Assembly: GCA_019096065.1 (NCBI GenBank) | Contig: JAGUCH010000004.1 | Location: 8,742,001-8,806,000, forward strand | Source: Paracyclopina nana | Taxonomy: Eukaryota > Arthropoda > Copepoda > Cyclopoida > Cyclopettidae | DNA length: 64,000 bases | Direction: 5' to 3' | Part shown: positions 10,786 to 20,653 of the stretch, piece after piece | Position numbering within the stretch: position 1 is the stretch's first letter | How the letters are laid out: each line of letters opens with the position of its first letter | The notes under the pieces: generated by a model | The model's input: the letters and a program-made list of their open reading frames with translations, nothing else | Databases searched by the model: none | Told to the model about the DNA's origin: nothing | Translations under genes and position numbers: made by a program

Positions 10786-11155
10786 TGGTGAATGGGTCTC
10801 TTCTTTCAGCTGAATGACCAACTCGAAGTGGAAGGTGGAAAAGTGGCAAGACCGGCACCGCGAGGTAGCGGACTTGAGCCCAAAATGGAAGCGATCCAAA
10901 AGCTCTGGACTAATAGCTATTTGGCAGCACTGACAGCTTCAGTAGCAAAGGTTGATAGTGAACGTGACAGTCTGATCAATAAAGTCCCAAAAAGGCTAGA
11001 ACTTTAAAGGCTTCCTTTTCTTTCAAACGCTGAATCGGTACTGTTTTATTTACGTTATTTTTGTGCGGGAAAACTCAGCAATGCAAACATAGATATATAT
11101 AATGCAAAAGTAGAGATCTGTGGCCTCAAGTCAAGGCCTCAAGGTCCTCACACCA
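10786..11155 (-). repeat. 5' LTR of the BEL/Pao element
   Basis: The upstream LTR in element orientation, 370 bp, identical to 1556-1925 except at 10872. It lies next to the primer-binding site and should carry the promoter. A TATA-like run lies around 11092-11101. The 110-bp leader between it and the gag ATG is unremarkable. Confidence 0.95.
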
Positions 11156-11224
11156 GAATATAACATTTTGAGTCTAGCTTAACATTAGCTTTAAAGTAGC
11201 TCAGCATAGCTAATTGCAATCATC

Positions 11225-11450
11225 TATTAGTCCAAATATAGATGACAGCAAAAAATCCTCTATATTTATTGACAGCAAAAAATCCTCTATATTTATACAT
11301 CTTGTTAGAGCAGGAGATTGGTGGCACAAATATAGATGACGATCGGCAAAAGTCATCCATATATTTGGACCAAAAACGGTACAAATATAGATGACAAAGA
11401 TGATCATCTAAATCATGTAACACATCTATATATTTATACAGACCCAGGAA
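11225..11450. repeat. Cluster of short repeats with a caaatatagatga core
   Basis: The word caaatatagatga or close variants occurs at about 11233, 11327 and 11391 and, inverted, around 11371 and 11434. A 26-bp unit (gacagcaaaaaatcctctat...) is repeated in tandem at 11244-11269 and 11271-11296. The remaining sequence from 11162 to 11975 holds no gene I can support. The cluster may be a decayed MITE or a small satellite seed. Confidence 0.5.
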
Positions 11451-11975
11451 ATTGTGAGCTTTAGCTTTGTTTCTCTGAAGAAGTTAATCTATAATTAACC
11501 CTTTTTAAGATACCTTCCAATAAAAATCTAAATTCATAGCGTAATGGGATTTGGACATATAAAAGTACATAGCAACTGAACCACCTGGTTACTTCTTCTT
11601 CCAAATGAGCAACGAGAAGAACCAGTTTGAAAGCAAACAACCGTATGCACACTGTGTATGTCCATTCCAACCGGACTTTAGTATTTCTGAAAAAAACTCC
11701 TTTATGCAATTTATTATCTTTCTTAATTGCCAGAGACGCCAGACAAGGCTTTTTGTTTGCAATCAAGGCCCAGTTCAAAAGGCCAAAAAGCCAAATTAAT
11801 AAAAGATTTATGATCCTTCTGGTAGCACTTTTTGCTTCCTAACACTGCAGCGCCCTCTTTTAGTCTAGTGAGCAATTCTTGAACTGATCCTTTGCAGAGC
11901 ATATAATTCAATTTACTTTTTATCTGGTGGGGTGTCTTGTTTGAAGTGCGTTATAGAAGCTACTAGACTGAATGC

Positions 11976-11984
11976 TATATAAAG
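11976..11984 (+). promoter_or_regulatory. TATA box of the secreted three-repeat gene
   Basis: tatataaag lies 46-54 bp upstream of the start codon at 12031, placing a transcription start near 12005-12010 with a very short leader. It is the clearest TATA box in the window, and fits a strongly or conditionally expressed secreted protein. Confidence 0.65.
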
Positions 11985-12030
11985 ATGGGCCTCACATGGC
12001 ATTGTTGCCACATCAACTTGAGCAACCAAC

Positions 12031-13353
12031 ATGGCAACCAAATTTATTTTATTTGCATTTCTCCCCTGCTTAGCTTTAGGCCAAGACAACACTGGAACAA
12101 AGTTTGGTAACTTAAAACTGATTAAAAAAATTTAAAAATTTGACTGGTGATGTAATTCTGCAGAGAAATGCAAGCTGACTGGAAATGAGCTGTGCTTTGA
12201 AACCAAGATCAAGGAAGTGGTGGTCAAAATTGGCACTGAGGGCACAAATGATGATGTCACACTGACATTTTGCTCTGATTATGACACCACTCAGGTAAAT
12301 GAGGCATTTCCTATTGGAATTATTCAAACTTTTGATTTGCAGTGCTGCACTACCAAACCATTGAAAGGACTTTTGTCAGATGACTGGTCAAAGGGAGATA
12401 CTGAAACTTGGAAACCTTCAGACTTTGGCCCATGCAAAGATCAAGTGTACAAGGTAGGAGTTTTCAAAATTTAATTGCTGAACAATTATGCATTCATATT
12501 TATGTTAAATAGATTCAAAAGGAGATGCTAGTGACCATCTCCAAGAGTGGAAGTGGCAGACTCTTGATTGACTCCATTGACATCTATGGGAACAGCCCTG
12601 ATAAGAAAATCCAGGAGCCAGAGAGGTTCCAGTGTGGGAAGTTTGAGATTGGTGGGTCCAAGATCACCAAGGAGTCCAAGAAGTGCCAGACTGGGCCATA
12701 TCACTACCAGAGCATTGAGAGAGCCTTCTTCAGCATTGGCGAGGATGGCACTGATGACTCGGTCACCTTCAAAATTGCCTCTGATGCTAACACAGTCACG
12801 TGCAGCCAAAAGCTGTCTCACACCTTTGCCAATGATTGGAAAAAGAACAAATTTGAGACCTGGCTCAAATCCGACTTTGGAAAATGCAAGGACATGTTCT
12901 ACAAGGTGATTAAATCAAGTTTTTAAAGTTGACCTTCATTGTTAATTTTTTTTTGTTAGGTGACCAATGCACCAGTGTTTAGCATCAGCAAAAATGGCAA
13001 GGATGATCTGGTTGTCAGGAGCTCCTCATTTTACATGAAAAGATTGGACAATGATCAAGTGACCAAGTATGATTGTGGGGGGTTTGACTTGAAGGGAGAT
13101 TGCAAAGATGCCTCATTTTGCACCAAAACCTTCACCAACTGCAAGGCTCAAGTTGTCAGTAAGTGGTGTCAGCTTTTTTCAAAGCTTCATAAAGGTATAA
13201 AATGAAATCCTTTCAGCCGGAGCAGAAGCCCTTGGACCAACAACAACAACCACATCTAAACCAACAACCACAGGCACAACCACAGCCAGTCCAGGCAACA
13301 GCACAACCACAAAAGGAGGACTTTTGAGCAAAATCTTTGGAAGAAGGCGTTGA
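12031..13353 (+). CDS. Secreted protein with three Cys-rich PLAT-like repeats
   Basis: Six exons: 12031-12106, 12164-12294, 12343-12453, 12513-12905, 12960-13158, 13217-13353; 348 residues. Residues 1-17 form a signal peptide. Three related units of 90-120 residues follow. The recurring pattern is a phase with GTxDDVTF-type strands, a Cys, a DW..(G/N).(F/E)..W..SDFG.CKD motif, then a short beta segment; the third unit lacks the second half. A Thr/Pro-rich tail with a basic end (about residues 305-348) closes the protein and may be O-glycosylated. The pattern resembles PLAT/LH2 beta-sandwich domains of lipases, but I cannot name the family securely. Introns separate the repeats cleanly, consistent with exon duplication. 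A poly(A) signal follows at about 13361. It converges with coatomer beta, 104 bp away. Confidence 0.85.
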
Positions 13354-13456
13354 ACTTGCAATAAAATCCATAGCTTTGCTTTATATCTGCTCTCACCATC
13401 GAATCAAAAATAATCACAAGAGAAAAAAGCACTCATAAAAGGAAAAGTAGTTTGAT

Positions 13457-16400
13457 TTATGATTGGGGAGCAGAGACCACGGCTGGCTTTTTAGCACGTG
13501 TCTTTTGACTGATGTTGATCTTGTCCCCCAAGCTCAGAGCCATGCCTTGAGACTTGGCTCTGATTCTAATATGTCCTGTTGTAAGAGTAAGTAGTGTTAA
13601 AATTCAAAGAGCTTTTTAGCATAATAATACTATGTACCTGTCACAGGTGCATCTGGCTTGGCAGGATTTTTCTCCAGGCTCACATTGGCCAGAGCATCCT
13701 CACCAAAAATGGACTTGGCATACAAATTGGCAGCCATAAATCCACACTCACCACTCATGGCTTTATCAGGAGTCAGGCTCTTCATGTTGGTAGATTTCAG
13801 CAGGTGTTCAAGGTATTCATGCAAGTCAGTCAATTGGGTATTGACAGCCACCTAAGGAGGACTTTTTGTTAAAAAGCTGTTTTCAAAATCTCACGCTAGA
13901 TGGCTTGGACTGAATCAATCAATTTGATTGGGGGAAACATTTGAAGCATTCTGATTGGCTGACTGAAAATTCACCTTATTTTCCCATTCAAAGACGGCCC
14001 ACATTTGCCTGAACTCAGGCTCTGTGCAAACTGCAGGGACAATGTAGTCCATGATGTCAATATGGATGTCATTGAGGACCACTACATTGCGATCGGAGGC
14101 AGCTCCTGAGCAATCATAGACAATGTTTCCAAAAATGATGCCATTCTCAGTGGAGGAGACTTTCACATTAGCCTTGATGGAGCAGAAATCCAGTGGTCCC
14201 ATCACAACAGGGGACGGCCTCTCCACTAATTTGAGGTCTCCCAAAGTGGCCAACTCCAAAGTGACATTTTGCAAAGTATCACTTGTCTACAATAATTAAT
14301 TTCAAAGATTTTCCTTCATCATAAGAAAAGAAAGCTGTACCTGGTTGACAATGAGGACATCCAAAACAATGTCATACTGGTGCACGTGAACATAGGCCTC
14401 AGCATAAACAGGATCACTGAACCCAGTTAGTTGAGTCACCTAATATAGAGAATTCCGTTCTTTAAAAAGAGCCCTTTTGAGATATTGTAAAAATTGGTAC
14501 CTTGCTCAATTTAGAGGAGCTGAAGTCAGCTGCACTCTCCTTCTTGGAAGTGCCCAGAGCTTGGCTCAGGCCAAGCTCAAAAATGTCTCCAGTTGAGGCA
14601 AGATCATTGGCCTTTGATAGCTGAGAAAACTTGATGGGTGAGTCGGCTTGAGTTGACAGCACAGAGGCCTTTTTCTTGGCTGTCACTGACAGCAAGGCTT
14701 CAGTGGCTCCCTGAGCCTCAATCATGTCAAGCAAAGCTTCCCTGCAGTCCTGGTAGAAAACGCCCCGAATATTTTCAGGGCCAGCTTCAGCCAAGACTTT
14801 GAGGCAGAGGGAAATACGATCCGCATCATCATTGGTGATGGCTTTGGCAGGCAATCCAGATCTACCAAGGTGCAAAATTGAGGCCAAAACGAGCATGGAC
14901 TCTCCGAAGAAACGATTGGCCTTTTGAGTCTGGTTGTCATCCAGGGCTTTGGCAAATCTCAGCGCCAACTTGGTCAGGGTGGCAGCCAAAGCTGCGCCAA
15001 TGAAAAAGTCTCCCTCCATGAGGAATTTCCTTAGTGGTGGACGCTCCTAGAATATAAAACTCCAAATTGGAAATGCGGCCCCTTTTTTTCTACATTTCAT
15101 GAGTTCCACCTTGTTGTCATTGATGCTCGATCCTTCAGCGGCCGATTTGGCACTGAAAGCTGATTGAGTGGCATAAGTGCCATCAGCAGTGACCAATTTT
15201 TGCACACTGGTAGACTGAGTGTGAGAGACACTCTCGTCCTCCAATGTTTCATCGCCAGCAGCTTTCCTCAGCTCATCTTCCACGATGGGGATTTCACCCA
15301 GGCTTTGGCGCACCTCGTTCATGACAGCTTGAATGTCAGTGGGTTTTTCGCAGTATTCGCCCAGGATCCAAAGAGCTGCTCGACTGATCTTGGGAGATCG
15401 GATCGTGGAGAAAGCTTCAAGCAATCTCTCAATGATGGTTGGACGCAAATGCTCAAACTTGGCCATGGCCTCCCTGGTGAAAATCTAGAGTAAAAAGGTT
15501 CAAAATAAATATACGCAGCACGTAACTAAAAAAAGGGGATTCCTTTACCAAGACATCTGAGGCTGAGGCCTCGTCATTGACCGAATCCGAGAGGAACTCC
15601 ATGAGGAGTGGAATGACGGTGGCAGCCACATCAGGAAATCGAATGCAACACGAGTGGAGAGTCCGCACCAGGAGTTGTCTGTACTTGCTGGTGTCATCAA
15701 CATCACCACGTGATCCAACTCCAGTACCAGAGGTCTTGTTGATCTCCTACAATTTCAGAGGTTTCGTTAAGACTATGTATATACAATGTTGAAGACTAAA
15801 TAGGGCTAAATTCTGCGACTATAATAAAACTAGCTATCTAGTGTGATCCCTACCCAATAAGCTGGGTTCAGTATTTTCACTTCCTCTTCGTATTCCCTCA
15901 TTAAATAGCATTGCTTCGGTGTTCAAGAGGAATGATTTCATTTTCAGTACCTTTTCTTTGCTGCTGTGAAAAGACGTACCTTTTTGAGAACGAGGACCAG
16001 CTCGTCAATGTTCCTGGAGGTCACCAGATCCATGGCCAGTCCCAAGGTTTTCCTCCTCACTTCCAAGTCTGGACTGCTCAAGACCCTCAAAATGTCCATG
16101 ACCAGCTCCTGAAGGATGCGCTCGTGAGACGGAGATTCCTTCATGGCCACCAGGCGATCGAGGACAATGAGCTTGACATTGTTGTCAGACTCCTTGACGA
16201 TCAAGTCAATGTAGCAAGAGGCTGCAGCCTTGACCGCAGTTGGAGCGGTGGACAACGTGATGAGCGTTCCAGCGGCCTCGTAGCGCACGCTCGGACTGTT
16301 CGAGTTCAAGAGGTTGTAAATGCAGCGGATGAACCGCGACCTCTCGTTCGGGTTGGCCAAGCACACCTTGTAGATCAGCTCGACAATGACAAGTTGGAGG

Positions 16401-17178
16401 ATGTCGCCGAAATTCTGCACTTGCTCAATGCAAGAGCTCAAGTAGTTCAAGGCCCGCTCCTGGTCAGCCTGGATCAGCATCATGAACGCGTTCCTCTTGC
16501 ATGACATGTCTTGCTCGCCCTCCAGGAAGTTGGCAATGAGCTCTACAATAAGAATAATTCAGCTAGTTTTAAAAAGACAAGTGCAATCAAATAACTAAAT
16601 CACCTGGCCCATCAGGGATGAGGAACTCAAAGTTTTTGTAGATGGTGAAGATGGCCAGGACGGCATTCCTGCGCACGTACGAGTGCCTGTGCTCAAGACA
16701 GCTCCTGATGGTTGGCATCAGGGGCTCCAGAAGCTCGGGCTCCTTGAGCTTGCAAAGGAACCTCAAAGTCGCTCCCCTGATGAACTCGTTGGGATGCTGC
16801 AAGTCCTTGCGATACGCATCACACACCAGGATCATTTCATGCTTGAGCCGGCCATCTGGCTCAGTCTTCGGCACGATCTCCCAAAAGATGAGCAAAAGCT
16901 TCTTGATCATATGATCCTGGTGAAAATGAAAGACAGTGCCAAAGGGACGACAATAACGAAAAAGTAGGCCTTACTTGAGAGGGCAAAACAAATCTGATGA
17001 TTGTCATGAGAAGGCCAGGGATTTTGTCGCCATTCAAAATCAAATGGAGGACTTTTTTGAGGGCAGCAATTTTGACTTTGGTGTCGCCCTTCTCCAAGTC
17101 AGACTTGAGCTGTTGCTCATTTGGAGCCTCCAAATCGGTCGGAAGACTCAAAATCGTGTAACACGGCAGCTCAGACAT
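13457..17178 (-). CDS. COPB1: Coatomer subunit beta (beta-COP)
   Basis: Ten exons (coding order): 17178-16975, 16916-16604, 16542-15980, 15746-15549, 15484-15110, 15046-14501, 14439-14341, 14286-13975, 13851-13638, 13575-13457; 980 residues against about 953 in mammals. Beta-COP is part of the COPI coat that carries cargo from Golgi to ER. The N-terminal HEAT/adaptin-like solenoid is nearly colinear with the animal protein (for example the [22 protein letters not shown] stretch and [19 protein letters not shown]). The C-terminal appendage has [35 protein letters not shown] and ends [20 protein letters not shown]. The first ATG gives the expected N-terminus; a 3'-splice-like gcag lies one base upstream of it. 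Intron 15979-15747 is the only one over 200 bp. Confidence 0.98.
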
Positions 17179-18037
17179 TCTGCGACACTTTCAAGACCTG
17201 CCTAGTCCGATTTCAATTCTCGATAAATTAATAAAATTATCCGTGGAATCACTTCAGACAGACACGTCGCCGGTGTGAATGAAGGTTCGAATGAAAAGTA
17301 CTATCCTACTAATGTTAGCTGACAGTTCCAATTGTAAGTACAGTAATATACCAATTTTTCACTATTTTGCTTTATCTTCAAATTGATATTTTGCCTGAAA
17401 AGCATTTTTATGATTTAGTTGGTGCCTAACTTTAGGGTGATTTTACAAAATTTAGCTTGACAGAAGCCTTACATTTGTAAGTAAAACACCTTCTTTGAAA
17501 GTTGATATATAGGGCACGTTATCTAACAAAAGAAAAAGTCTTTAATAGTCAAATCCTTTTTAGATAATGCGCCTCTCAAACCAACTTGGCAAATGACATA
17601 AATGAGGTTCCGTGATAATGAATGTTCCGCCAAAATTCAAAGTAAACAAAAACAACATGTGAATTCTGGAAAAGTCTTTAGGTTTTAGATTTATGTTTCA
17701 CTCGTTTTTCTGCTTATAAAAATTTCAGGTAGGAAATATTTTTTTATTTACTTTTCTTGTATTCAAAATATCTTGGTTTACTTAGATATATAATGCTTTG
17801 CTCAGTAATAGCAATAATTACTGTAATGTTTTTGTAATTTTTTCAACCCTTCCCTGGGAACGAATGCTTGAATTAAGCAGTTTATCATGCAAAAGAGCTA
17901 TCAGTTTGTGCTGCATAAACTTGATTTTTTTTGATGAACCAACTATGCTATTGCAAGCCGTCCTGGCCAAATGTTTTCAGTGACCTTTTACATAAAGCAT
18001 TTCCAGTTTTTCCAGACGTGTCTCTCTGTAGACACCC
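17179..18037. other. Intergenic, divergent promoter region of COPB1 and MOCS2
   Basis: About 860 bp of AT-rich DNA between two divergently transcribed genes. I find no gene, tRNA or clear repeat. It presumably holds both promoters. A pyrimidine tract ending in ctctctgtag lies six bases before the MOCS2A start codon and looks like a 3' splice site. Confidence 0.5.
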
Positions 18038-18310
18038 ATGGCTCCTTCTGTTCATGTCAAAGTTCTGTTCTTTGCCAAAGCCAGGGAAATCACGAAAACT
18101 TCCGAGTCAAACTTGAACCTGTCCTCCTCACCAGCCACCCTTGAAGCCTTGTACCAAGCCCTGGAAGTAAAGTGGCCTGGCCTGGCCAAACTCCAGCGAA
18201 CATTTGCTCTGGCTTTGAATGAGGAGTACCTGGAAAACAACTTGAGCTCTTCTGTCACCCTGCAAACTGATGACATTCTGGCTGTGATCCCTCCCATCAG
18301 TGGTGGATAA
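18038..18310 (+). CDS. MOCS2A: Molybdopterin synthase small subunit (MOCS2A)
   Basis: Single exon, 90 residues, close to the usual 85-90. The protein is a MoaD-type ubiquitin-like sulfur carrier: VKVLFFAKARE at the start, AVIPPISGG at the end. The terminal Gly-Gly is adenylated and thiocarboxylated by MOCS3, then gives its sulfur to precursor Z in molybdopterin synthesis. The stop codon (TAA, 18308-18310) is followed after six bases by the ATG of MOCS2B in the same frame. As in other animals the two subunits are thus made from one transcript; here they neither overlap nor differ in frame. Confidence 0.95.
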   Translation: MAPSVHVKVLFFAKAREITKTSESNLNLSSSPATLEALYQALEVKWPGLAKLQRTFALALNEEYLENNLSSSVTLQTDDILAVIPPISGG

Positions 18311-18316
18311 AAAATC

Positions 18317-19285
18317 ATGTCTGATTTCATTGACATCACTGAAGAGCCACTATTGGTAGACCTTGTGTCCTCCAAAGTCACTGACACCTGCACTGGTGCC
18401 ACCAGCTTGTTTGTGGGCACAACTAGAGACAATTTTCAAGGCAAGAAGGTCATCAAGCTCGAATATGAAGCCTATATTCCGATGGCAAGGAAAAAGATGA
18501 AGGAGCTGTGCAACAGGCTCAGAGTTAAGTGGCCTGATTTGTATAACATTGCTGTCTACCATCGATTGGGCCTTGTAGGGCCTTGTGAAGCCTCTGTCAT
18601 CATTGGCATCAGCTCAGCCCACAGGAAGGCCTCACTGGAAGCTCTCCATTTTGCCATAGATGAGCTCAAAGCCTCGGTGCCCATTTGGAAGAAAGAGCTG
18701 TATGAAGATGGCAGCGAGTGGAAAGAAAACAAGGAATGCTTCTGGAGGACTCAAAACATCCCTGATGACAACCAAGCTGCAGGAAAGGCTGATTCCAACA
18801 TGGTGCAAATTCATGCCACCAACCAAGAATTAGACAAGAGAATTGACCAGTTCATATCTGCCAAGAGAAGTGAGCTCGACACCAACAACATATTGGAGTT
18901 TTGTGGTCCTGCTGGAGCTACATCTTGTGCTCGCACTGATGCCGTCCTTGTTAAGAAAAAGGACTCAAAGTCCCACTTGAGAAAATCGATTGTCACCAAC
19001 CAAGCTGGACCGAATCCTTCCATGACAACTGCTTTGGATGAAAGGCTTGGCAACATAGAGAAAATTGTGTTGAGCAGCAATGTTCCAGTTCCTCTTGATG
19101 TTTACGCAAGGCTGAAAGCTCTTGAGGATCGCATACTTTTATTAGAAAGAATGGAATGCAACAACCCTCTTTCCAGCCAACCAGTTCAGTCTGAAGATAC
19201 TGGGAATGACAGAAAAGAAGAACTCACTCAGTCACTCTTAGAAATAAATAGTGAAATTGAGCAGCTTAGAAATGAGCTCAAATAA
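18317..19285 (+). CDS. MOCS2B: Molybdopterin synthase large subunit (MOCS2B) with C-terminal extension
   Basis: Single exon, 322 residues; the vertebrate protein is about 190. Residues 1-140 are the MoaE fold: SLFVGTTRDNFQGKKV, MARKKMKELCNRLR, VYHRLGLVGPCEASVIIGISSAHRKASLEA and the active-site VPIWKKELYEDGS...NKECFW with its lysines. It converts precursor Z to molybdopterin using MOCS2A thiocarboxylate. The added 180 residues contain a helical segment (NQELDKRIDQFISAKRSELD) and a C-terminal coiled coil. A long tail is known in insect Mocs2B, a subunit of the ATAC histone acetyltransferase complex; I infer the same role here. The stop codon overlaps a polyadenylation signal (aataaa). Confidence 0.95.
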   Translation: MSDFIDITEEPLLVDLVSSKVTDTCTGATSLFVGTTRDNFQGKKVIKLEYEAYIPMARKKMKELCNRLRVKWPDLYNIAVYHRLGLVGPCEASVIIGISSAHRKASLEALHFAIDELKASVPIWKKELYEDGSEWKENKECFWRTQNIPDDNQAAGKADSNMVQIHATNQELDKRIDQFISAKRSELDTNNILEFCGPAGATSCARTDAVLVKKKDSKSHLRKSIVTNQAGPNPSMTTALDERLGNIEKIVLSSNVPVPLDVYARLKALEDRILLLERMECNNPLSSQPVQSEDTGNDRKEELTQSLLEINSEIEQLRNELK

Positions 19286-19362
19286 ATACATATAGCACCA
19301 CCTATTTTTTAAATCATTTTTATGCTTTTTAAAATAGTTTTTCTTTTCCCCTGTAGGTCACA
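19286..19362 (+). promoter_or_regulatory. Short intercistronic region with 3' splice-like tract
   Basis: Only 77 bp separate the MOCS2B stop from the UTP23 start. They contain a poly(A) signal at the left edge and, at about 19336-19356, a pyrimidine-rich run ending ccctgtag six bases before the UTP23 ATG. This is the layout of a trans-spliced operon junction. A conventional 5'-UTR intron reaching back into MOCS2 is the alternative. Confidence 0.5.
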
Positions 19363-20201
19363 ATGAAGGTGAAGAGGCATAAAAAGGCTCAGAGAATATT
19401 GAGCTTTTTCACTCACAACTTTGGGCATAGGGAGCCCTATCAGATTCTCATTGATGGAACTTTCACCCAAGCATGCCTGACGGTAATATTCTCATAACCA
19501 AAGTGACTGCCAATCACGACGATTCTTTTTTTTTTCCAGATGAAAGTTAACATCAAAGAGCAGTTGCCCAAATATCTTGGTGAGGTGAAACTGCTCACAA
19601 CAAAGTGTTGCATTTTAGAGTGTGAAAAGCTTGGCAGCGCCCTCTTTGGAGCTTTGATGATTCTCAAACAGTTCCCAGTGCACAAGTGTGGACATGACCA
19701 AGAGGCGAAACCTGCCATGAAGTGCTTAAAGTCCATGCTTGGGACTGACAACCAAAATAGGTATTTCATTGCAACTCAAGATGCTGAATTGAGGGAAAAG
19801 TGCAGAAAGGTGCCTGGCACTCCAATACTTTATTTGCATCATTGTGCTCCAGTTCTGGAGAAGCCATCACAGATGAGTGAAGGACAAGCTCAAACTGTCA
19901 TCGATGAAAGGTGAAGCATGCAATTTTAATTTTCAATTTTTAATGTTTTTTTTCTTTAAAAAGGATGAAAGTGTCATCAGAGCAGAAAAGGATTGAGAAC
20001 TTGAAAAGACAGGCAGGACTTTTACCTGAAGTCAAGTTGGCCAAAAAGAAGAGGAAGACTGGCAACCCTAATCCTCTGTCATGCTTGAAACCAAAAAAAG
20101 CCAAGGCTAAAACTGAGCCTTTGAAGGGAGTGAAAGACACAATGCAATCCGAAGGGAAGAAGCGCAAACGCAAGCGAAACCGTAAAAAGCCAACACAATG
20201 A
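19363..20201 (+). CDS. UTP23: rRNA-processing protein UTP23
   Basis: Three exons: 19363-19482, 19540-19910, 19964-20201; 242 residues, close to the human 249. UTP23 is a nucleolar PIN-domain protein of the small-subunit processome needed for early 18S pre-rRNA cleavage and snR30/U17 release. Recognisable parts are the start MKVKRHKKAQRILSFF...FGHREPYQILIDGTF, the Cys/His cluster around CCILECEKLG...HKCGH (zinc site), the segment ATQDAELREKCRKVPGTPILYLH and a Lys/Arg-rich nucleolar tail. It sits 77 bp behind MOCS2B on the same strand, so it may depend on the same promoter. Confidence 0.95.
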
Positions 20202-20653
20202 TGAACAACTTGCGATCAAAATATATGTGGCTTCTATTTTTCTAATTATTATCTAAATTAGAAAGCTCTATTCAAAGGTTGCGTGAATTTGAAAAGTAAA
20301 CATTGCGCTGTCAAGAACGGCCCTTTTTTTCGAGTACAGACAGCGTTATTTTGAGGCATAAATTCCAAGCAAAAGCAAATTGAAATAACTTTATTCATAA
20401 CGTGAATATTGGCAAAATGTGATGAAAATAAAGATAAGTAAACATTTGCAATAAAAGAATATTTTAAAATAAAAGAATCAGTAAGTGTACGCAGTTTTCG
20501 GCATAATCAAGGTGGCCGGGGTCATTTGTCGATCTGCCATTGTTTACGCACCTGTCACTTCATTAAAACAGAAAAAATATGTCAAGAGAGTTGTTGGATA
20601 GTTTTGGAAATGAATAAGCAGGAAGGCTCGCTGGAGTTGCAATAAAGCAAATC
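20202..20653. other. Intergenic DNA and DENND1 promoter region
   Basis: About 450 bp of AT-rich sequence containing poly(A)-like signals for UTP23 and the presumed promoter and leader of DENND1. No further gene or repeat is visible. Confidence 0.5.

Larger units (their letters stand above)
1556..11155 (-). mobile_element. Complete BEL/Pao-type LTR retrotransposon, 9.6 kb
   Basis: The element runs on the minus strand. In its own 5'-3' order it has a 370-bp LTR (11155-10786), a tRNA primer-binding site (10782-10765), gag with a CCHC knuckle, an aspartic protease, reverse transcriptase with a YVDD box, RNase H, an integrase with an HHCC finger and DDE residues, a non-coding 3' tail, a polypurine tract and the second LTR (1925-1556). 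Domain order and the YVDD/Pao-type RT place it in BEL/Pao. The LTRs differ at a single site (1642 a versus 10872 c), so insertion was recent. The coding region is nevertheless interrupted by five in-frame UAG codons and two frame changes. It is unusually rich in 8-bp palindromes around CTTAAG (see findings). Confidence 0.95.
1550..11161. repeat. 6-bp target-site duplication gaatat flanking the retrotransposon
   Basis: The six bases gaatat lie immediately outside both LTRs, at 1550-1555 and 11156-11161. A duplication directly abutting the TG...CA termini shows insertion by an integrase. It also fixes the element boundaries at 1556 and 11155. BEL/Pao elements usually make 4-6 bp duplications, so six is within range. 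Confidence 0.88.
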
